This document shows positions 8,542 to 17,341 of a stretch of DNA of 64,000 nt, one piece after another. Source of the stretch: Candidatus Saccharimonadota bacterium. Lineage in GTDB: Bacteria > Patescibacteriota > Saccharimonadia > Saccharimonadales > Saccharimonadaceae. Below the pieces are notes generated by a model. That model was not told the origin of the DNA. It ran no database searches and worked only from the letters and a program-made list of their open reading frames with translations. The position numbers were made by a program, and so were the translations under genes. Within the stretch, counting starts at the first letter, position 1, and every line of letters starts with the position of its first letter. Location: contig JAQBRV010000001.1 in NCBI GenBank assembly GCA_028286285.1, positions 163,156-227,155 on the forward strand, in the 5' to 3' direction.

Positions 8542-10374
8542 ATGTGTGGAATCGTAGGCTATATTGGTGACCGTAATGCGCAGGAGATTTTAACTGGCGG
8601 ATTGCGGCGACTAGAATACCGGGGCTATGACTCAGCGGGGATTGTAACAACGAATGATGCTGGCAAAGCAACACGTCTTCGAGCTAAGGGTAAGGTGGCC
8701 GAGCTCGATGAGAAAGTTCTGGCGCACAAGAAAACCGACCACGTAGGGATTGGCCATACTCGTTGGGCAACCCATGGCGTCCCCAGTGAGCGCAATGCCC
8801 ACCCTCACCGGGTTGGTGCGATCTACCTGGTTCATAACGGCATTATCGAGAACTATCGAGATATAAAAGAGCTACTGACCACTAAAGGATATGCGTTCAA
8901 TAGCGACACTGATACTGAGGTGCTGACTGCATTAGTCGATTTGTTTTATAAGACTCAGTCGACCAAGAACCTTCTCGCGGCAGTGAGTGAAGCTCTCCAG
9001 ATGGCAGTCGGTGCCTATGGGATTGCGGTTCTTGCGGCAGACTCGCCCGAGGAGCTGGTGGTCGCGCGCAAGGGCAGCCCACTGGTCATTGGTGTTAGTG
9101 AAGGCGAAGTCTATGTGGCCAGTGATCCATCGGCGCTAGTCGGGCATACCGACCAAGTGATTTATCTGAAAGATGGAGAGATTGCAACTTGTCGCCGAGA
9201 GGGAGTGGAGCTGTATGATATCGCCACGAATGTGGTCGAAAAAGTGGTTGAGAAGCTCGAGCTTGACCTGCAGGCGATTCAGAAAAAAGGCTTTGACCAC
9301 TTCTTGCTAAAGGAGATTTACGAACAGCCGGACACACTTCGGTCGACACTGAGCGGACGAGTGCAGCTGGAAGGCATGTATGCCAAACTAGGCGGCCTCA
9401 ATATGAGTGATAAAGAGCTAAGCGAAGTTGAGCATGTTTTGGTCGTAGGGTGTGGAACGGCATATTATGCCGGGCAACTCGCTTCGTACTATATAGAACA
9501 ATGTAGTGACAAGGTGACTGTACAAGTTGCAATCGCGTCTGAGCTACGTTACCGATCATTTAACCTGCCAAAGAATACGGTAGCACTCGTCGTGTCACAG
9601 TCTGGTGAAACCGCTGATACTCATGCTTGCCTACGCGAGCTACAAAAGCGCGGTATTCGCTGTCTCGGTATCGTCAATGCGGTCGGCTCGACAATTGCCC
9701 GCGAAGTGGATGGTGGTGTGTATGTGCACGTGGGAGCAGAGATATCGGTTGCTTCCACTAAGGCCTTTACCTCACAGGTTGCCGCTATGTTACTGTTTGG
9801 TCTTGTCGTCGCTCAGGCGAAGGGAGCGGGCAAACAAGAGATCGGCGCATATCTACAAGAACTCGATGCACTGCCCGATGAAATCACCAGAATCATCGAG
9901 GAGCATGCAGAAGAAATGAAACAGCTGGCCAAAACCTACGCGAGTTACGAACACGCGTTGTTTATGGGTCGTGACACTATGTTCCCGGTGGCGCTCGAAG
10001 GGGCGCTGAAGCTGAAAGAGATCTCGTATATCCAAGCGGAAGGTTATGCTGCTGGTGAGCTCAAACACGGCCCCATCGCTCTCGTGGATGACCGGTTCTT
10101 CGAAGTGGCACTCGTTGCGGACAATCTGCTATACGAAAAGAGTATGAGCAACCTGATAGAAATAAATGCTCGTGGCGGTCACACCATTGTGCTGACCGAC
10201 AGTGACAAGCCTATCGACGCCGAGGCGGTTGTTCGTATTTCCACCAAGCTCAAGCTCCTCAGCCCGCTGCTTTTCAATGTCCTACTGCAGCTATTTGCCT
10301 ATCATATGGCTGTAGAGCGTGGCAACGATGTCGATCAGCCACGTAATCTCGCTAAGAGTGTGACTGTAGAATGA
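8542..10374 (+). CDS. glmS: Glutamine--fructose-6-phosphate aminotransferase (isomerizing)
   Basis: 610 residues, full length. It starts MCGIVGYIG, where Cys2 becomes the N-terminal nucleophile of the class II glutaminase domain; RLEYRGYDSAGI and HTRWATHG follow. Two SIS domains form the isomerase half (VGCGTAYYAG, SQSGETADT), and it ends with DQPRNLAKSVTVE, the usual C-terminus. It makes glucosamine-6-phosphate for UDP-GlcNAc, used in peptidoglycan and surface glycans. It starts 2 bp after the AlbA_2 gene and overlaps the GT4 gene by 4 bp. The tiny gap leaves no room for a glmS ribozyme. Confidence 0.97.
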   Translation: MCGIVGYIGDRNAQEILTGGLRRLEYRGYDSAGIVTTNDAGKATRLRAKGKVAELDEKVLAHKKTDHVGIGHTRWATHGVPSERNAHPHRVGAIYLVHNGIIENYRDIKELLTTKGYAFNSDTDTEVLTALVDLFYKTQSTKNLLAAVSEALQMAVGAYGIAVLAADSPEELVVARKGSPLVIGVSEGEVYVASDPSALVGHTDQVIYLKDGEIATCRREGVELYDIATNVVEKVVEKLELDLQAIQKKGFDHFLLKEIYEQPDTLRSTLSGRVQLEGMYAKLGGLNMSDKELSEVEHVLVVGCGTAYYAGQLASYYIEQCSDKVTVQVAIASELRYRSFNLPKNTVALVVSQSGETADTHACLRELQKRGIRCLGIVNAVGSTIAREVDGGVYVHVGAEISVASTKAFTSQVAAMLLFGLVVAQAKGAGKQEIGAYLQELDALPDEITRIIEEHAEEMKQLAKTYASYEHALFMGRDTMFPVALEGALKLKEISYIQAEGYAAGELKHGPIALVDDRFFEVALVADNLLYEKSMSNLIEINARGGHTIVLTDSDKPIDAEAVVRISTKLKLLSPLLFNVLLQLFAYHMAVERGNDVDQPRNLAKSVTVE

Positions 10375-11468
10375 ACAAGAAGATGAAAGTACTATTTATT
10401 GCCCGTCGTTTCCCACCATCAGTGGGTGGAATGGAACGGTTCGCCTTTGATATATCTGAAGAACTTGATGACCAGGTTGATCTACGGAAAATTACCTGGG
10501 GGGGTTCAAACAAATGGCTGCCACTGGTTCTGCCGTGGTTCTTTCTGCGCGCGGCATGGCGACTGCTTACCGACCGCGACATCGCTATTATCCATACCCA
10601 CGATGCGCTCCAGGCGCCTGTCGGCTGGTTACTCCATATACTCTTTCGACGACCCTACGTTATTGTGGCGCATGGACTCGATATTACGTATAAGAATAGG
10701 TTTTATCAGGCATGTGTCATTCCATTTGTACGGCGAGCGGATGCGGTGATATCTATTAGCAAGGCGACTCAGGCTGAGGTGCTCAAGCGAGGAGTCGCTG
10801 CTGGTAAGAGTCATATTATACCACTGGGAACTCACGACGATTATGGCAAGGTAGTTCCAAATCGAGCTGCACTCGAAAAGGAGATTGGCGTACCACTCGG
10901 TGACAGCATACTTCTGCTCACAACAGGCCGACTCGTAAAAAGAAAGGGTGTAGCGTGGTTTACGGCTCACGTACTCCCTGCGCTCATTAAGCATAATAGA
11001 AAGATCATATACCTTATCGCAGGCGAAGGCTCAGAACGGGAAGCAATTGAAGCACAGATCACCAAGCATGGGTTAAGCGAACATGCCTTCCTGCTCGGGA
11101 GGGTGCCAGACGCGACACGATCGCTACTATACCAGTCGAGCGATATATTTGTCATGCCAAACATAGTGGTACCTGGAGATATGGAAGGCTTTGGGATTGT
11201 GGTTCATGAGGCGGCAACCGCCGCGCTACCCGTTGTGGCGAGTAATATCGAAGGGATCGTTGATGCACTGGCGGACGGAGAGAACGGCATTATGGTACCG
11301 ACGCGAGATAGTCTACAATTCATTGAGAAAATCGAGGGTCTAGTGGACGATCCACAAGCTCGTAAACGCTTTGGAAAAAAAGCTCGTACCTACACACTCG
11401 AAAACTATAGGTGGAAGCAAATCGCCAATCGCTACGTTGAGCTATACCAGCAAATCGATCGCCGGTAG
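10371..11468 (+). CDS. Family 4 glycosyltransferase
   Basis: 365 residues with two Rossmann-like domains of the GT-B fold. The N-terminal PSVGGMERFAFD glycine loop and the C-terminal EGFGIVVHEAATAALPVVAS block (E-x7-E donor-binding motif) are typical of GT4. It transfers a sugar from a nucleotide donor to a lipid-linked or membrane acceptor on the cytoplasmic side. It overlaps glmS by 4 bp (ATGA), so the two are translationally coupled. The sugar cannot be assigned. Confidence 0.88.
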   Translation: MNKKMKVLFIARRFPPSVGGMERFAFDISEELDDQVDLRKITWGGSNKWLPLVLPWFFLRAAWRLLTDRDIAIIHTHDALQAPVGWLLHILFRRPYVIVAHGLDITYKNRFYQACVIPFVRRADAVISISKATQAEVLKRGVAAGKSHIIPLGTHDDYGKVVPNRAALEKEIGVPLGDSILLLTTGRLVKRKGVAWFTAHVLPALIKHNRKIIYLIAGEGSEREAIEAQITKHGLSEHAFLLGRVPDATRSLLYQSSDIFVMPNIVVPGDMEGFGIVVHEAATAALPVVASNIEGIVDALADGENGIMVPTRDSLQFIEKIEGLVDDPQARKRFGKKARTYTLENYRWKQIANRYVELYQQIDRR

Positions 11469-11469
11469 C

Positions 11470-12375
11470 CTAACTATCAGCGGGTTTTGCGCCAATCCGT
11501 CGCCGCATTCCAATGGCGAGTGGGGCAAAGAGAGCTAGGGTAACAAAATAGACTAAACGATCTATTGTAGAGGCAACGATGATTGTTTCGGTCGTTAAGC
11601 TCATTTGATGCTGCACAAGGAGTAAGATCGTTTCGCGAATTCCAATCGCCCCCGGCGTCAGGGCAATGATGATGGCAAACTGCGAGACGCCCGTGTAGAT
11701 GAGCAGGCTCCCGATAGATATATCTGCACCAACGGCGTGAAGCTCAACGGCATTCGCAAGCATCGAGCCACTGAGCTGAAAGAGCGTCGCGGCGGCAATG
11801 CCGAGCAGTGGGCGCACCTGGATAACGGTGCGAATCTTTGCGAGACGCTCTCGCGTCTTCATGTACGCGGCGGACTTTAGTTTGCTGAACACGAGTACAC
11901 AGAGCGCAAGACCGATAATAATGAGTATCAGCAGTAGTACAGCCCGGTGGATGCCCGTCGTTAGCCATAGACCGGTGACGAGAAGGATGCCGGCAATGCC
12001 AAAGAAGATACAATATTGAACGAGCGTGAGAAGAGAATATTTCTTCAGCGACATATCGTAGTGTTTTTTGAGATAGATGCCACGAAAACCAACACCACCC
12101 TGAAGAAATCCGAAGAAGTTAATAAGTGATGAGTAAGCTGTCAGTCGCGCCGCGTCGACAAAGCTCATCCGTCTAGTAATAAAACGCACCACGATGATGA
12201 GAATAAAGATGTTACTCACGATAACTATAGCTTGACCAACGATGATGAGGAGAATCTCCCAGACGGTAAGATTGCCTATCTTGGAGAATTGATCTTGGTT
12301 GGACATGAAATAAAGAACGAATGCAGCGATCACTATCACAAGGAGGAAGACTCGAAGAACCTGCTTACTTTTCAT
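11470..12375 (-). CDS. Lysyl-PG synthase TM-region/flippase-like membrane protein (UPF0104 type)
   Basis: 301 residues with about eight membrane spans. The pattern GFLQGGVGFRGIYLKKHY in the middle and TPGAIGIRETILLL near residue 245 is characteristic of the PF03706-type family, the membrane half of MprF and related flippase-like proteins often found beside DPM1-like GT2 genes. The start overlaps the end of the GT2 gene by 11 bp, indicating coupling. It may move or help use a polyprenyl-phosphate-linked substrate; this is inferred from family and context. Confidence 0.78.
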   Translation of the reverse strand: MKSKQVLRVFLLVIVIAAFVLYFMSNQDQFSKIGNLTVWEILLIIVGQAIVIVSNIFILIIVVRFITRRMSFVDAARLTAYSSLINFFGFLQGGVGFRGIYLKKHYDMSLKKYSLLTLVQYCIFFGIAGILLVTGLWLTTGIHRAVLLLILIIIGLALCVLVFSKLKSAAYMKTRERLAKIRTVIQVRPLLGIAAATLFQLSGSMLANAVELHAVGADISIGSLLIYTGVSQFAIIIALTPGAIGIRETILLLVQHQMSLTTETIIVASTIDRLVYFVTLALFAPLAIGMRRRIGAKPADS

Positions 12376-13321
12376 GGTTTTTTTTCGTGTATTGAAGCTC
12401 TTTCACTCGTTCAAGCTGGTCTTCTAGGAGAATACGGTTGATACGGAGGAGATCCGAGATAACAAGGAGTGCGAAAGACAGGAGGGCGCCAACTATCATG
12501 GCAGACCCAAAGACAAGCGACTGAAGGTGGCCGTCGCTTTCTCCTCGAAGAAGGAAATACCCGAAACGCGCAAAAGGGATTAGTCCGAGAATAGCGAAGA
12601 TGCTACCGAGGCTCAAGAAAACGACATATGGCTTGAACATGATGTAGCTACGAAGAATGGCTTTGCCTGATTGCACCATGTGCTGCCCGATGTTCTTAAA
12701 CAGGCGCGATTCACGAGTTTTTTTGTTGGTTTCAATCGGGATACTGACAATGCGAAGGCGCTTATTGCCCGCTTGGATAATTGTTTCCATGCAGTAGCTG
12801 AATTGTGTCACGATGTTGATCTTGTAGAGCGAACCACGCGAATAGGCACGGAAACCGCTGGCGGCATCAGGCAGGTCAGTGTCGGCTACCTTATTGACAA
12901 CCCAGCTGCCAAAGCGTTGCATGAATTTTTTGAAACCAGAAAAGTGAGCAATCTTGCTGGTTTGCCGATCACCAATGACGATATCTGCCTCGCCGGCAAT
13001 AATCGGCTGGACGAGATCGGCAATACGTTCCTGGGGATATTGATTGTCGCCATCGGTGTTGACGACGATATCTGCTCCATGACTCAGGGCGTAGTCGATA
13101 CCATCGCGAAATGACCGCGCCAGACCCATGTTGCGAGTGTGGTGCACGAAGTGTTTGACTCCATGTTTTTTAGCGACTTCAATCGTTTTGTCTGACGAGC
13201 CGTCGTCGATAATAAGTATTTCGAGCTCATCGACATTCGGGATAATCTTGGGGATGGACGCCAGGACAAGAGGTAGGGTCGCCTCTTCGTTAAGACAGGG
13301 TACCTGAACAAAAACTTTCAT
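12365..13321 (-). CDS. DPM1-like family 2 glycosyltransferase with C-terminal membrane spans
   Basis: 318 residues. The first 220 are a GT-A domain: VPCLNEEATLP, ILIIDDGSSDKT, and the metal-binding NTDGDNQYP. A FRAYSRG motif follows. Two membrane spans lie at about 235-300, then a basic tail. This layout is typical of enzymes moving a hexose from GDP or UDP to polyprenyl phosphate. It is followed by the flippase-like gene with an 11-bp overlap. GDP-mannose made by manC is a plausible donor, but that is inference. Confidence 0.87.
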   Translation of the reverse strand: MKVFVQVPCLNEEATLPLVLASIPKIIPNVDELEILIIDDGSSDKTIEVAKKHGVKHFVHHTRNMGLARSFRDGIDYALSHGADIVVNTDGDNQYPQERIADLVQPIIAGEADIVIGDRQTSKIAHFSGFKKFMQRFGSWVVNKVADTDLPDAASGFRAYSRGSLYKINIVTQFSYCMETIIQAGNKRLRIVSIPIETNKKTRESRLFKNIGQHMVQSGKAILRSYIMFKPYVVFLSLGSIFAILGLIPFARFGYFLLRGESDGHLQSLVFGSAMIVGALLSFALLVISDLLRINRILLEDQLERVKELQYTKKNHEK

Positions 13322-13333
13322 TACCTTATTGTA
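13322..13333 (-). promoter_or_regulatory. Leaderless-type promoter of the GT2-flippase pair
   Basis: On the minus strand TACAAT occupies 13333-13328, followed by six bases and the ATG at 13321. No ribosome binding site fits in the gap. Confidence 0.55.
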
Positions 13334-13363
13334 TCAGTAAATCAAGCGTCGGTGCACCAAGAC

Positions 13364-14857
13364 CTAACGAATAATAAAAGGGGAAATGATATTTTGGACT
13401 GCCTGGTTGATAGCTATCACCGTCGAGTTGTTCCAGTACCAGCCTGTATCACTCAGGACAAGGAATGTTAGTAGCCCCCCGCCCTGAAGAGCGATAAGTA
13501 GCAGAAGCACTGCAAGCACTGATTTTACTTGGGCGCTATAGTTTCTGAAACTATCGTTAATAAGACGATTCAAGCAGAGGCCGACCAGAACAAAAATAAT
13601 GGGCAAGAACGGGATGAAGTAGCGCCCATTAATAGCGACGCGTTCCCCGTATGCTAAGTAATCAAGGTAGTTCTTGTAAAACAAGGAGCCGGCATACAGG
13701 ACAGTAGCTCCAAGAGGGAGCAAAAGTTTTGGGTAGCGCCGCAAGACGGATATCCCCCACGCAACTACCGAGACAAGACCAGCGATGGTCACGACACGCG
13801 CCAGCATAAAGGGAATAGGCAGGGGCGCTTTTGTGCTGTAGTCGTAGTTAATGGCAAAATAAAGCCGATACAAAAGGTCATACACCCAGGCGCTAGCAAA
13901 TGACAGGATGTTGGCATCAACTAGTGTAGGGGAGGTTTTCATACCCTCAGATAACAGTTGGTTTCGTGCCCATGGTCCGTATTGCTGGCAATGTTCGACT
14001 GTTTCGAGCCTCGAACATTCAGGCACGATCTCTCGATAGACGACAAGATTGATGCCGTATCGTTCAATAAAAAGTCCGCCGCTGACAAAAAGGCCTGTAA
14101 TTAGGATAATTTTTAGAGAAAGACTCAGTGCTCGAAACGAGGTAGCAATTTGATGAAATAATTTTTTCTTATGGGGCTGTTGGAACAATATTACTATGAG
14201 GTAAATGACGATAGCTGCCGCAACCGGCAAAAAGACATATTTTACAAGCGATGCAAGAGACAGCAGGATAATCAGGAGACTGAGTTTTACAACCGGAAAT
14301 GACGAAGTTGAACGGAGTGCTTGACTGCAGCTAAGACCCAGCGAAAGGGTAATCGGAATAAGGAGGAATAGCAGATTGTCGTAGTTAATATGGGCAGCTA
14401 AAAACGGAACTGCCGGAATGAGTACGAACATGAGCAAAGAAAAATGAATGAGCTTTTTGGGTATCGCCAATTGCTGCAGAAGTCGCCTGAACGCGACTAA
14501 GCCTGCACCAAATAGGGCGATATTCATGAGGCGCAACAAGATGATTTGCTGGGTTTCGCTATGAATGAATACCGCGATCAGTCGGTAGGGGAAACTCATG
14601 AGGTAGTGGTAAAGGTATGAGGGCTCTCTCGTGAGGGCGCCAAAAGCGCCCGAATTATCGGGGGTTGAGGAAAAGAAAGGTTCCCATTGATGTGAGAATA
14701 ATTTGATGATTCCAAAATGAAAGTTTTCATCAAAGGCCAGAGGATATCGAGCCGAAAGAGCTATCCATAGTGCCTGTATGACGAGAAGTCCCACGATGCA
14801 GGTGAAGAATCTGTTTGAGAGCAAGATGGCATTGATTATTTTAAAGAATTTTTGCAT
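13364..14857 (-). CDS. Polytopic membrane protein, GT-C-like
   Basis: 497 residues with about eleven or twelve predicted membrane spans and few long loops. After the first span the outer loop contains LAFDENFHFG; the DE pair and histidine fit the catalytic loop of GT-C enzymes, and later loops carry charged residues including GERVAINGRYFIPFLP, which resembles a substrate-binding segment in GT39-like proteins. The gene starts immediately after the ugd stop, so they are likely co-transcribed. A polyprenyl-phosphate sugar donor is inferred; a general membrane protein role is possible. Confidence 0.65.
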   Translation of the reverse strand: MQKFFKIINAILLSNRFFTCIVGLLVIQALWIALSARYPLAFDENFHFGIIKLFSHQWEPFFSSTPDNSGAFGALTREPSYLYHYLMSFPYRLIAVFIHSETQQIILLRLMNIALFGAGLVAFRRLLQQLAIPKKLIHFSLLMFVLIPAVPFLAAHINYDNLLFLLIPITLSLGLSCSQALRSTSSFPVVKLSLLIILLSLASLVKYVFLPVAAAIVIYLIVILFQQPHKKKLFHQIATSFRALSLSLKIILITGLFVSGGLFIERYGINLVVYREIVPECSRLETVEHCQQYGPWARNQLLSEGMKTSPTLVDANILSFASAWVYDLLYRLYFAINYDYSTKAPLPIPFMLARVVTIAGLVSVVAWGISVLRRYPKLLLPLGATVLYAGSLFYKNYLDYLAYGERVAINGRYFIPFLPIIFVLVGLCLNRLINDSFRNYSAQVKSVLAVLLLLIALQGGGLLTFLVLSDTGWYWNNSTVIAINQAVQNIISPFIIR

Positions 14858-16210
14858 CTAACGTCCTACGCCAACATACGTTAGACCGGCGGCCTGCACG
14901 CTCGGAATATCGAGGCAATTGACAGCATCAAATAGTAGAGAGCCTTTCATGAGCTTCGCATAATTGGCGGCGTGATAGGTGGTAAATTCGAGCCATTCGG
15001 TGGTGATTACCACGATGTCGGCGCCCTTGATGGCTGCTTCGAGAGATGTTTGCTGCATAATTCCATCAACATAATCATCTGCTGCCTCATCCTGTACCTG
15101 GGGATCATATGTTCGTACGATCGCTCCGGTTCGTTGCAGTGCGTTGGCGATTGCTACTCCTGGAGAGCGACGGACATCACTGGTGCCTGCTTTAAATGCG
15201 AGACCCAGAACCGTAATCTGTTTATTCTTTAGACTGTCACCCAATTTGTTCTGGAGTTTCTTAATAATATAACCCGGCATCGAGTCATTGACTGCTCTCG
15301 CGGCCGTCATAATCTCAAGCTCTACTCCGTGTTGATGACCGCTGGCGATAAGCCCACTGACATCTTTTGGAAAACATCCCCCACCGTATCCTCGACCAGC
15401 ATGAAGGAATGATGAGCCGATGCGTTCGTCGGCTCCAACGGCATTCATGACGTCAACAACATCAGCCCCCACCGTATCGGCAAGCTTTGCAATCGAGTTC
15501 GCGAATGATATTTTGAGAGCGAGAAAGGCGTTCGCCGTCACTTTTATAAGCTCTGCGCTATTGAGGCTTGTCGTGATATATTCTCCCTTGCGAGAGCCGC
15601 TGGTTACATCGGCTTTAGTCGCAATCGTTTCGCGACATGCTTCCAGATTCCGGTAGATGGATAGAACCGTATCAGTAGCTTGTTTATTATTACCCCCTAC
15701 GACAATACGGTCAAAGAAAAGAGTGTCTTGTAGGGCGGTGCCTTCGCGTAAGAATTCAGGGTTGGATACGTAGTCAATCTGCTTATTGAGTTTCGTGAAT
15801 AATTTTTCAATATCCGCACCAGTGCCAACCGGAACTGTACTTTTTTGAATATAGATTGATCCAGGCTTGAGGTAGCGAGCAGCTTCCTTGGCAGCATTAA
15901 ATACATACGTAAGATTTGAACTGCCGTCAGGATTATCCGGTGTACCGACACACGAAAAGATAACATCGCTCTTAGGAATACCCATTTCGTATGAGTCAGT
16001 TGGAATGAGTGTGCCACTATCAAGCGCCGATTCAATAATTGGATCGAGACCTTTTTCGTAGAAGAATGATTTGCCCCGTTTAATAGCATTAAGACGACTC
16101 GCGTTTGGTTCGACGGCATACACAGTGTAACCCGAATGAGCAAGCAGTGCAGCCGTTGTCAGTCCGACATAGCCAGCTCCAAGGACGGTAATGACGGGAT
16201 TTTCGTACAT
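14858..16210 (-). CDS. ugd: UDP-glucose 6-dehydrogenase
   Basis: 450 residues, the full three-domain length. N-terminal VLGAGYVGLTTAALLA is the NAD-binding loop; SCVGTP and STVPVGTG follow; the catalytic cysteine lies in RGYGGGCFPKD near residue 270; the C-terminal domain has LGLAFKAGTSDVRRSP. It oxidises UDP-glucose twice to UDP-glucuronate with two NAD. It shares a leaderless-type promoter with the GT-C-like gene downstream. UDP-GlcA would feed uronic-acid-containing surface glycans, and possibly the separate polysaccharide operon at 25411-30590, which has its own second dehydrogenase. Confidence 0.93.
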   Translation of the reverse strand: MYENPVITVLGAGYVGLTTAALLAHSGYTVYAVEPNASRLNAIKRGKSFFYEKGLDPIIESALDSGTLIPTDSYEMGIPKSDVIFSCVGTPDNPDGSSNLTYVFNAAKEAARYLKPGSIYIQKSTVPVGTGADIEKLFTKLNKQIDYVSNPEFLREGTALQDTLFFDRIVVGGNNKQATDTVLSIYRNLEACRETIATKADVTSGSRKGEYITTSLNSAELIKVTANAFLALKISFANSIAKLADTVGADVVDVMNAVGADERIGSSFLHAGRGYGGGCFPKDVSGLIASGHQHGVELEIMTAARAVNDSMPGYIIKKLQNKLGDSLKNKQITVLGLAFKAGTSDVRRSPGVAIANALQRTGAIVRTYDPQVQDEAADDYVDGIMQQTSLEAAIKGADIVVITTEWLEFTTYHAANYAKLMKGSLLFDAVNCLDIPSVQAAGLTYVGVGR

Positions 16211-16223
16211 ACCGAATATTATA
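16211..16223 (-). promoter_or_regulatory. Leaderless-type promoter of ugd
   Basis: TATAAT on the minus strand (16223-16218), then seven bases, then ATG at 16210. It splits ugd from the two upstream glycan genes as a separate unit. Confidence 0.6.
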
Positions 16224-16225
16224 CG

Positions 16226-17341
16226 CTATTGACCACTATAATCGCTGATGACTTTGCGCATCTTGGTGGCAAATAGGCCTTTATCGAATCGACGTGCTTT
16301 ACGATGAAGTGTAGCAGGTAGGAATGAGAGCGCCTGAGTTTTCTTGATAGCTTCGATGAGCGAGTCGGTCGTCTGTTCATTAAATAAGACACCGGTTTGG
16401 CCCTCCTGCACAATATCGAGCGAGCCACCCTTAGCGTAGGCGATGACGGGGGTGCCAGCGGCCATCGCTTCGACGGCCGACATACCAAAGTCTTCTTCGT
16501 TAGGGAATAGGAAAGCCTCGGCATGCTGGGCACGCGTGACGAGCTCTTCGTCGCTAACGCGCCCGGTAAACGTGATGGTTGGGCCAGCGAGTTTTTTAAG
16601 CCGCGGAGTATCCGGACCACTTCCGATAACGGTCAAATCCAACCCAAGCTCATTGCATGCCTGAATCGCGAGATCGAAACGTTTGTAGGGTACATGCCTG
16701 CCCCATACAACGTAGCCGTGGCGTGTAGTGCGCGGCGGTGGAGTAAAACGATCAACCTCGATCGGAGGGTGCACTACGGTGCTTGGACGGCTGTAGTACT
16801 GTTTAATACGCGCTTGAGTGACGGTAGAGTTGGCAATGAAGACGTCGATGCCCTTAATCGACTCGAGGTCTAGTTTGCGCATCCAGCGGACGAACGCCGG
16901 GATAAACGGACGAATCAAAAACGTCAACATGCCAAAGTTGAATTCACGACGGAATTCGTCGTAGTGACTCCAGTAATAACGGGTTGGAGTATGGATGTAG
17001 GCGATATGAACTTGGTCTGGACGGGTCTTTCGCACCGCTTTGGCCTCGGCGCTACTGGTGCTAATAATAATGTCGTAATCCGAAAGATCAAGCTTGCGAA
17101 ACGCAAACGCGCGCAGTACCGGCCACAAGGTATGTTTATATCGAAGAAATCGCGGTAAGACTCGTTGTAGATAGGTAGTTTTGACACTGCAGTCACGAAA
17201 AGCCGGCATTGTCTTTTTATTATAGACAGACGTATAAATAGGCGCCCCAGGATAGAGCTTGTGGAGTTCAAGCAGCAGTGGCTCTGCGCCACCCATAGTT
17301 GTCAGCCAATCAGTAACGAAGGCAATCTTCTTTGCGGCCAT
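16226..17341 (-). CDS. Family 4 glycosyltransferase (mannosyltransferase-like)
   Basis: 371 residues, GT-B fold. It has TTMGGAEPLLLEL near the start, IAYIHTPTRYYWS in the acceptor domain and PNEEDFGMSAVEAMAAGTPVIAY as the GT4 donor-binding E-x7-E motif. The HTPxRYxW pattern is common in O-antigen mannosyltransferases such as WbaZ-like proteins. Its ATG overlaps the stop of the phosphoglycosyl transferase gene by 1 bp, so it may add the second sugar to the lipid-linked primer. Mannose as donor is suggested by manC in the locus but not proved. Confidence 0.87.
   Translation of the reverse strand: MAAKKIAFVTDWLTTMGGAEPLLLELHKLYPGAPIYTSVYNKKTMPAFRDCSVKTTYLQRVLPRFLRYKHTLWPVLRAFAFRKLDLSDYDIIISTSSAEAKAVRKTRPDQVHIAYIHTPTRYYWSHYDEFRREFNFGMLTFLIRPFIPAFVRWMRKLDLESIKGIDVFIANSTVTQARIKQYYSRPSTVVHPPIEVDRFTPPPRTTRHGYVVWGRHVPYKRFDLAIQACNELGLDLTVIGSGPDTPRLKKLAGPTITFTGRVSDEELVTRAQHAEAFLFPNEEDFGMSAVEAMAAGTPVIAYAKGGSLDIVQEGQTGVLFNEQTTDSLIEAIKKTQALSFLPATLHRKARRFDKGLFATKMRKVISDYSGQ

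Noticed and set aside
8542..8545. glmS ribozyme/riboswitch
   Set aside because: Only 2 bases lie between the AlbA_2 stop and the glmS start, so no room exists for one.
12671..13114. 147-codon plus-strand frame opposite the GT2 gene
   Set aside because: It lies wholly antisense to a clear GT2 coding region and has no own signals.
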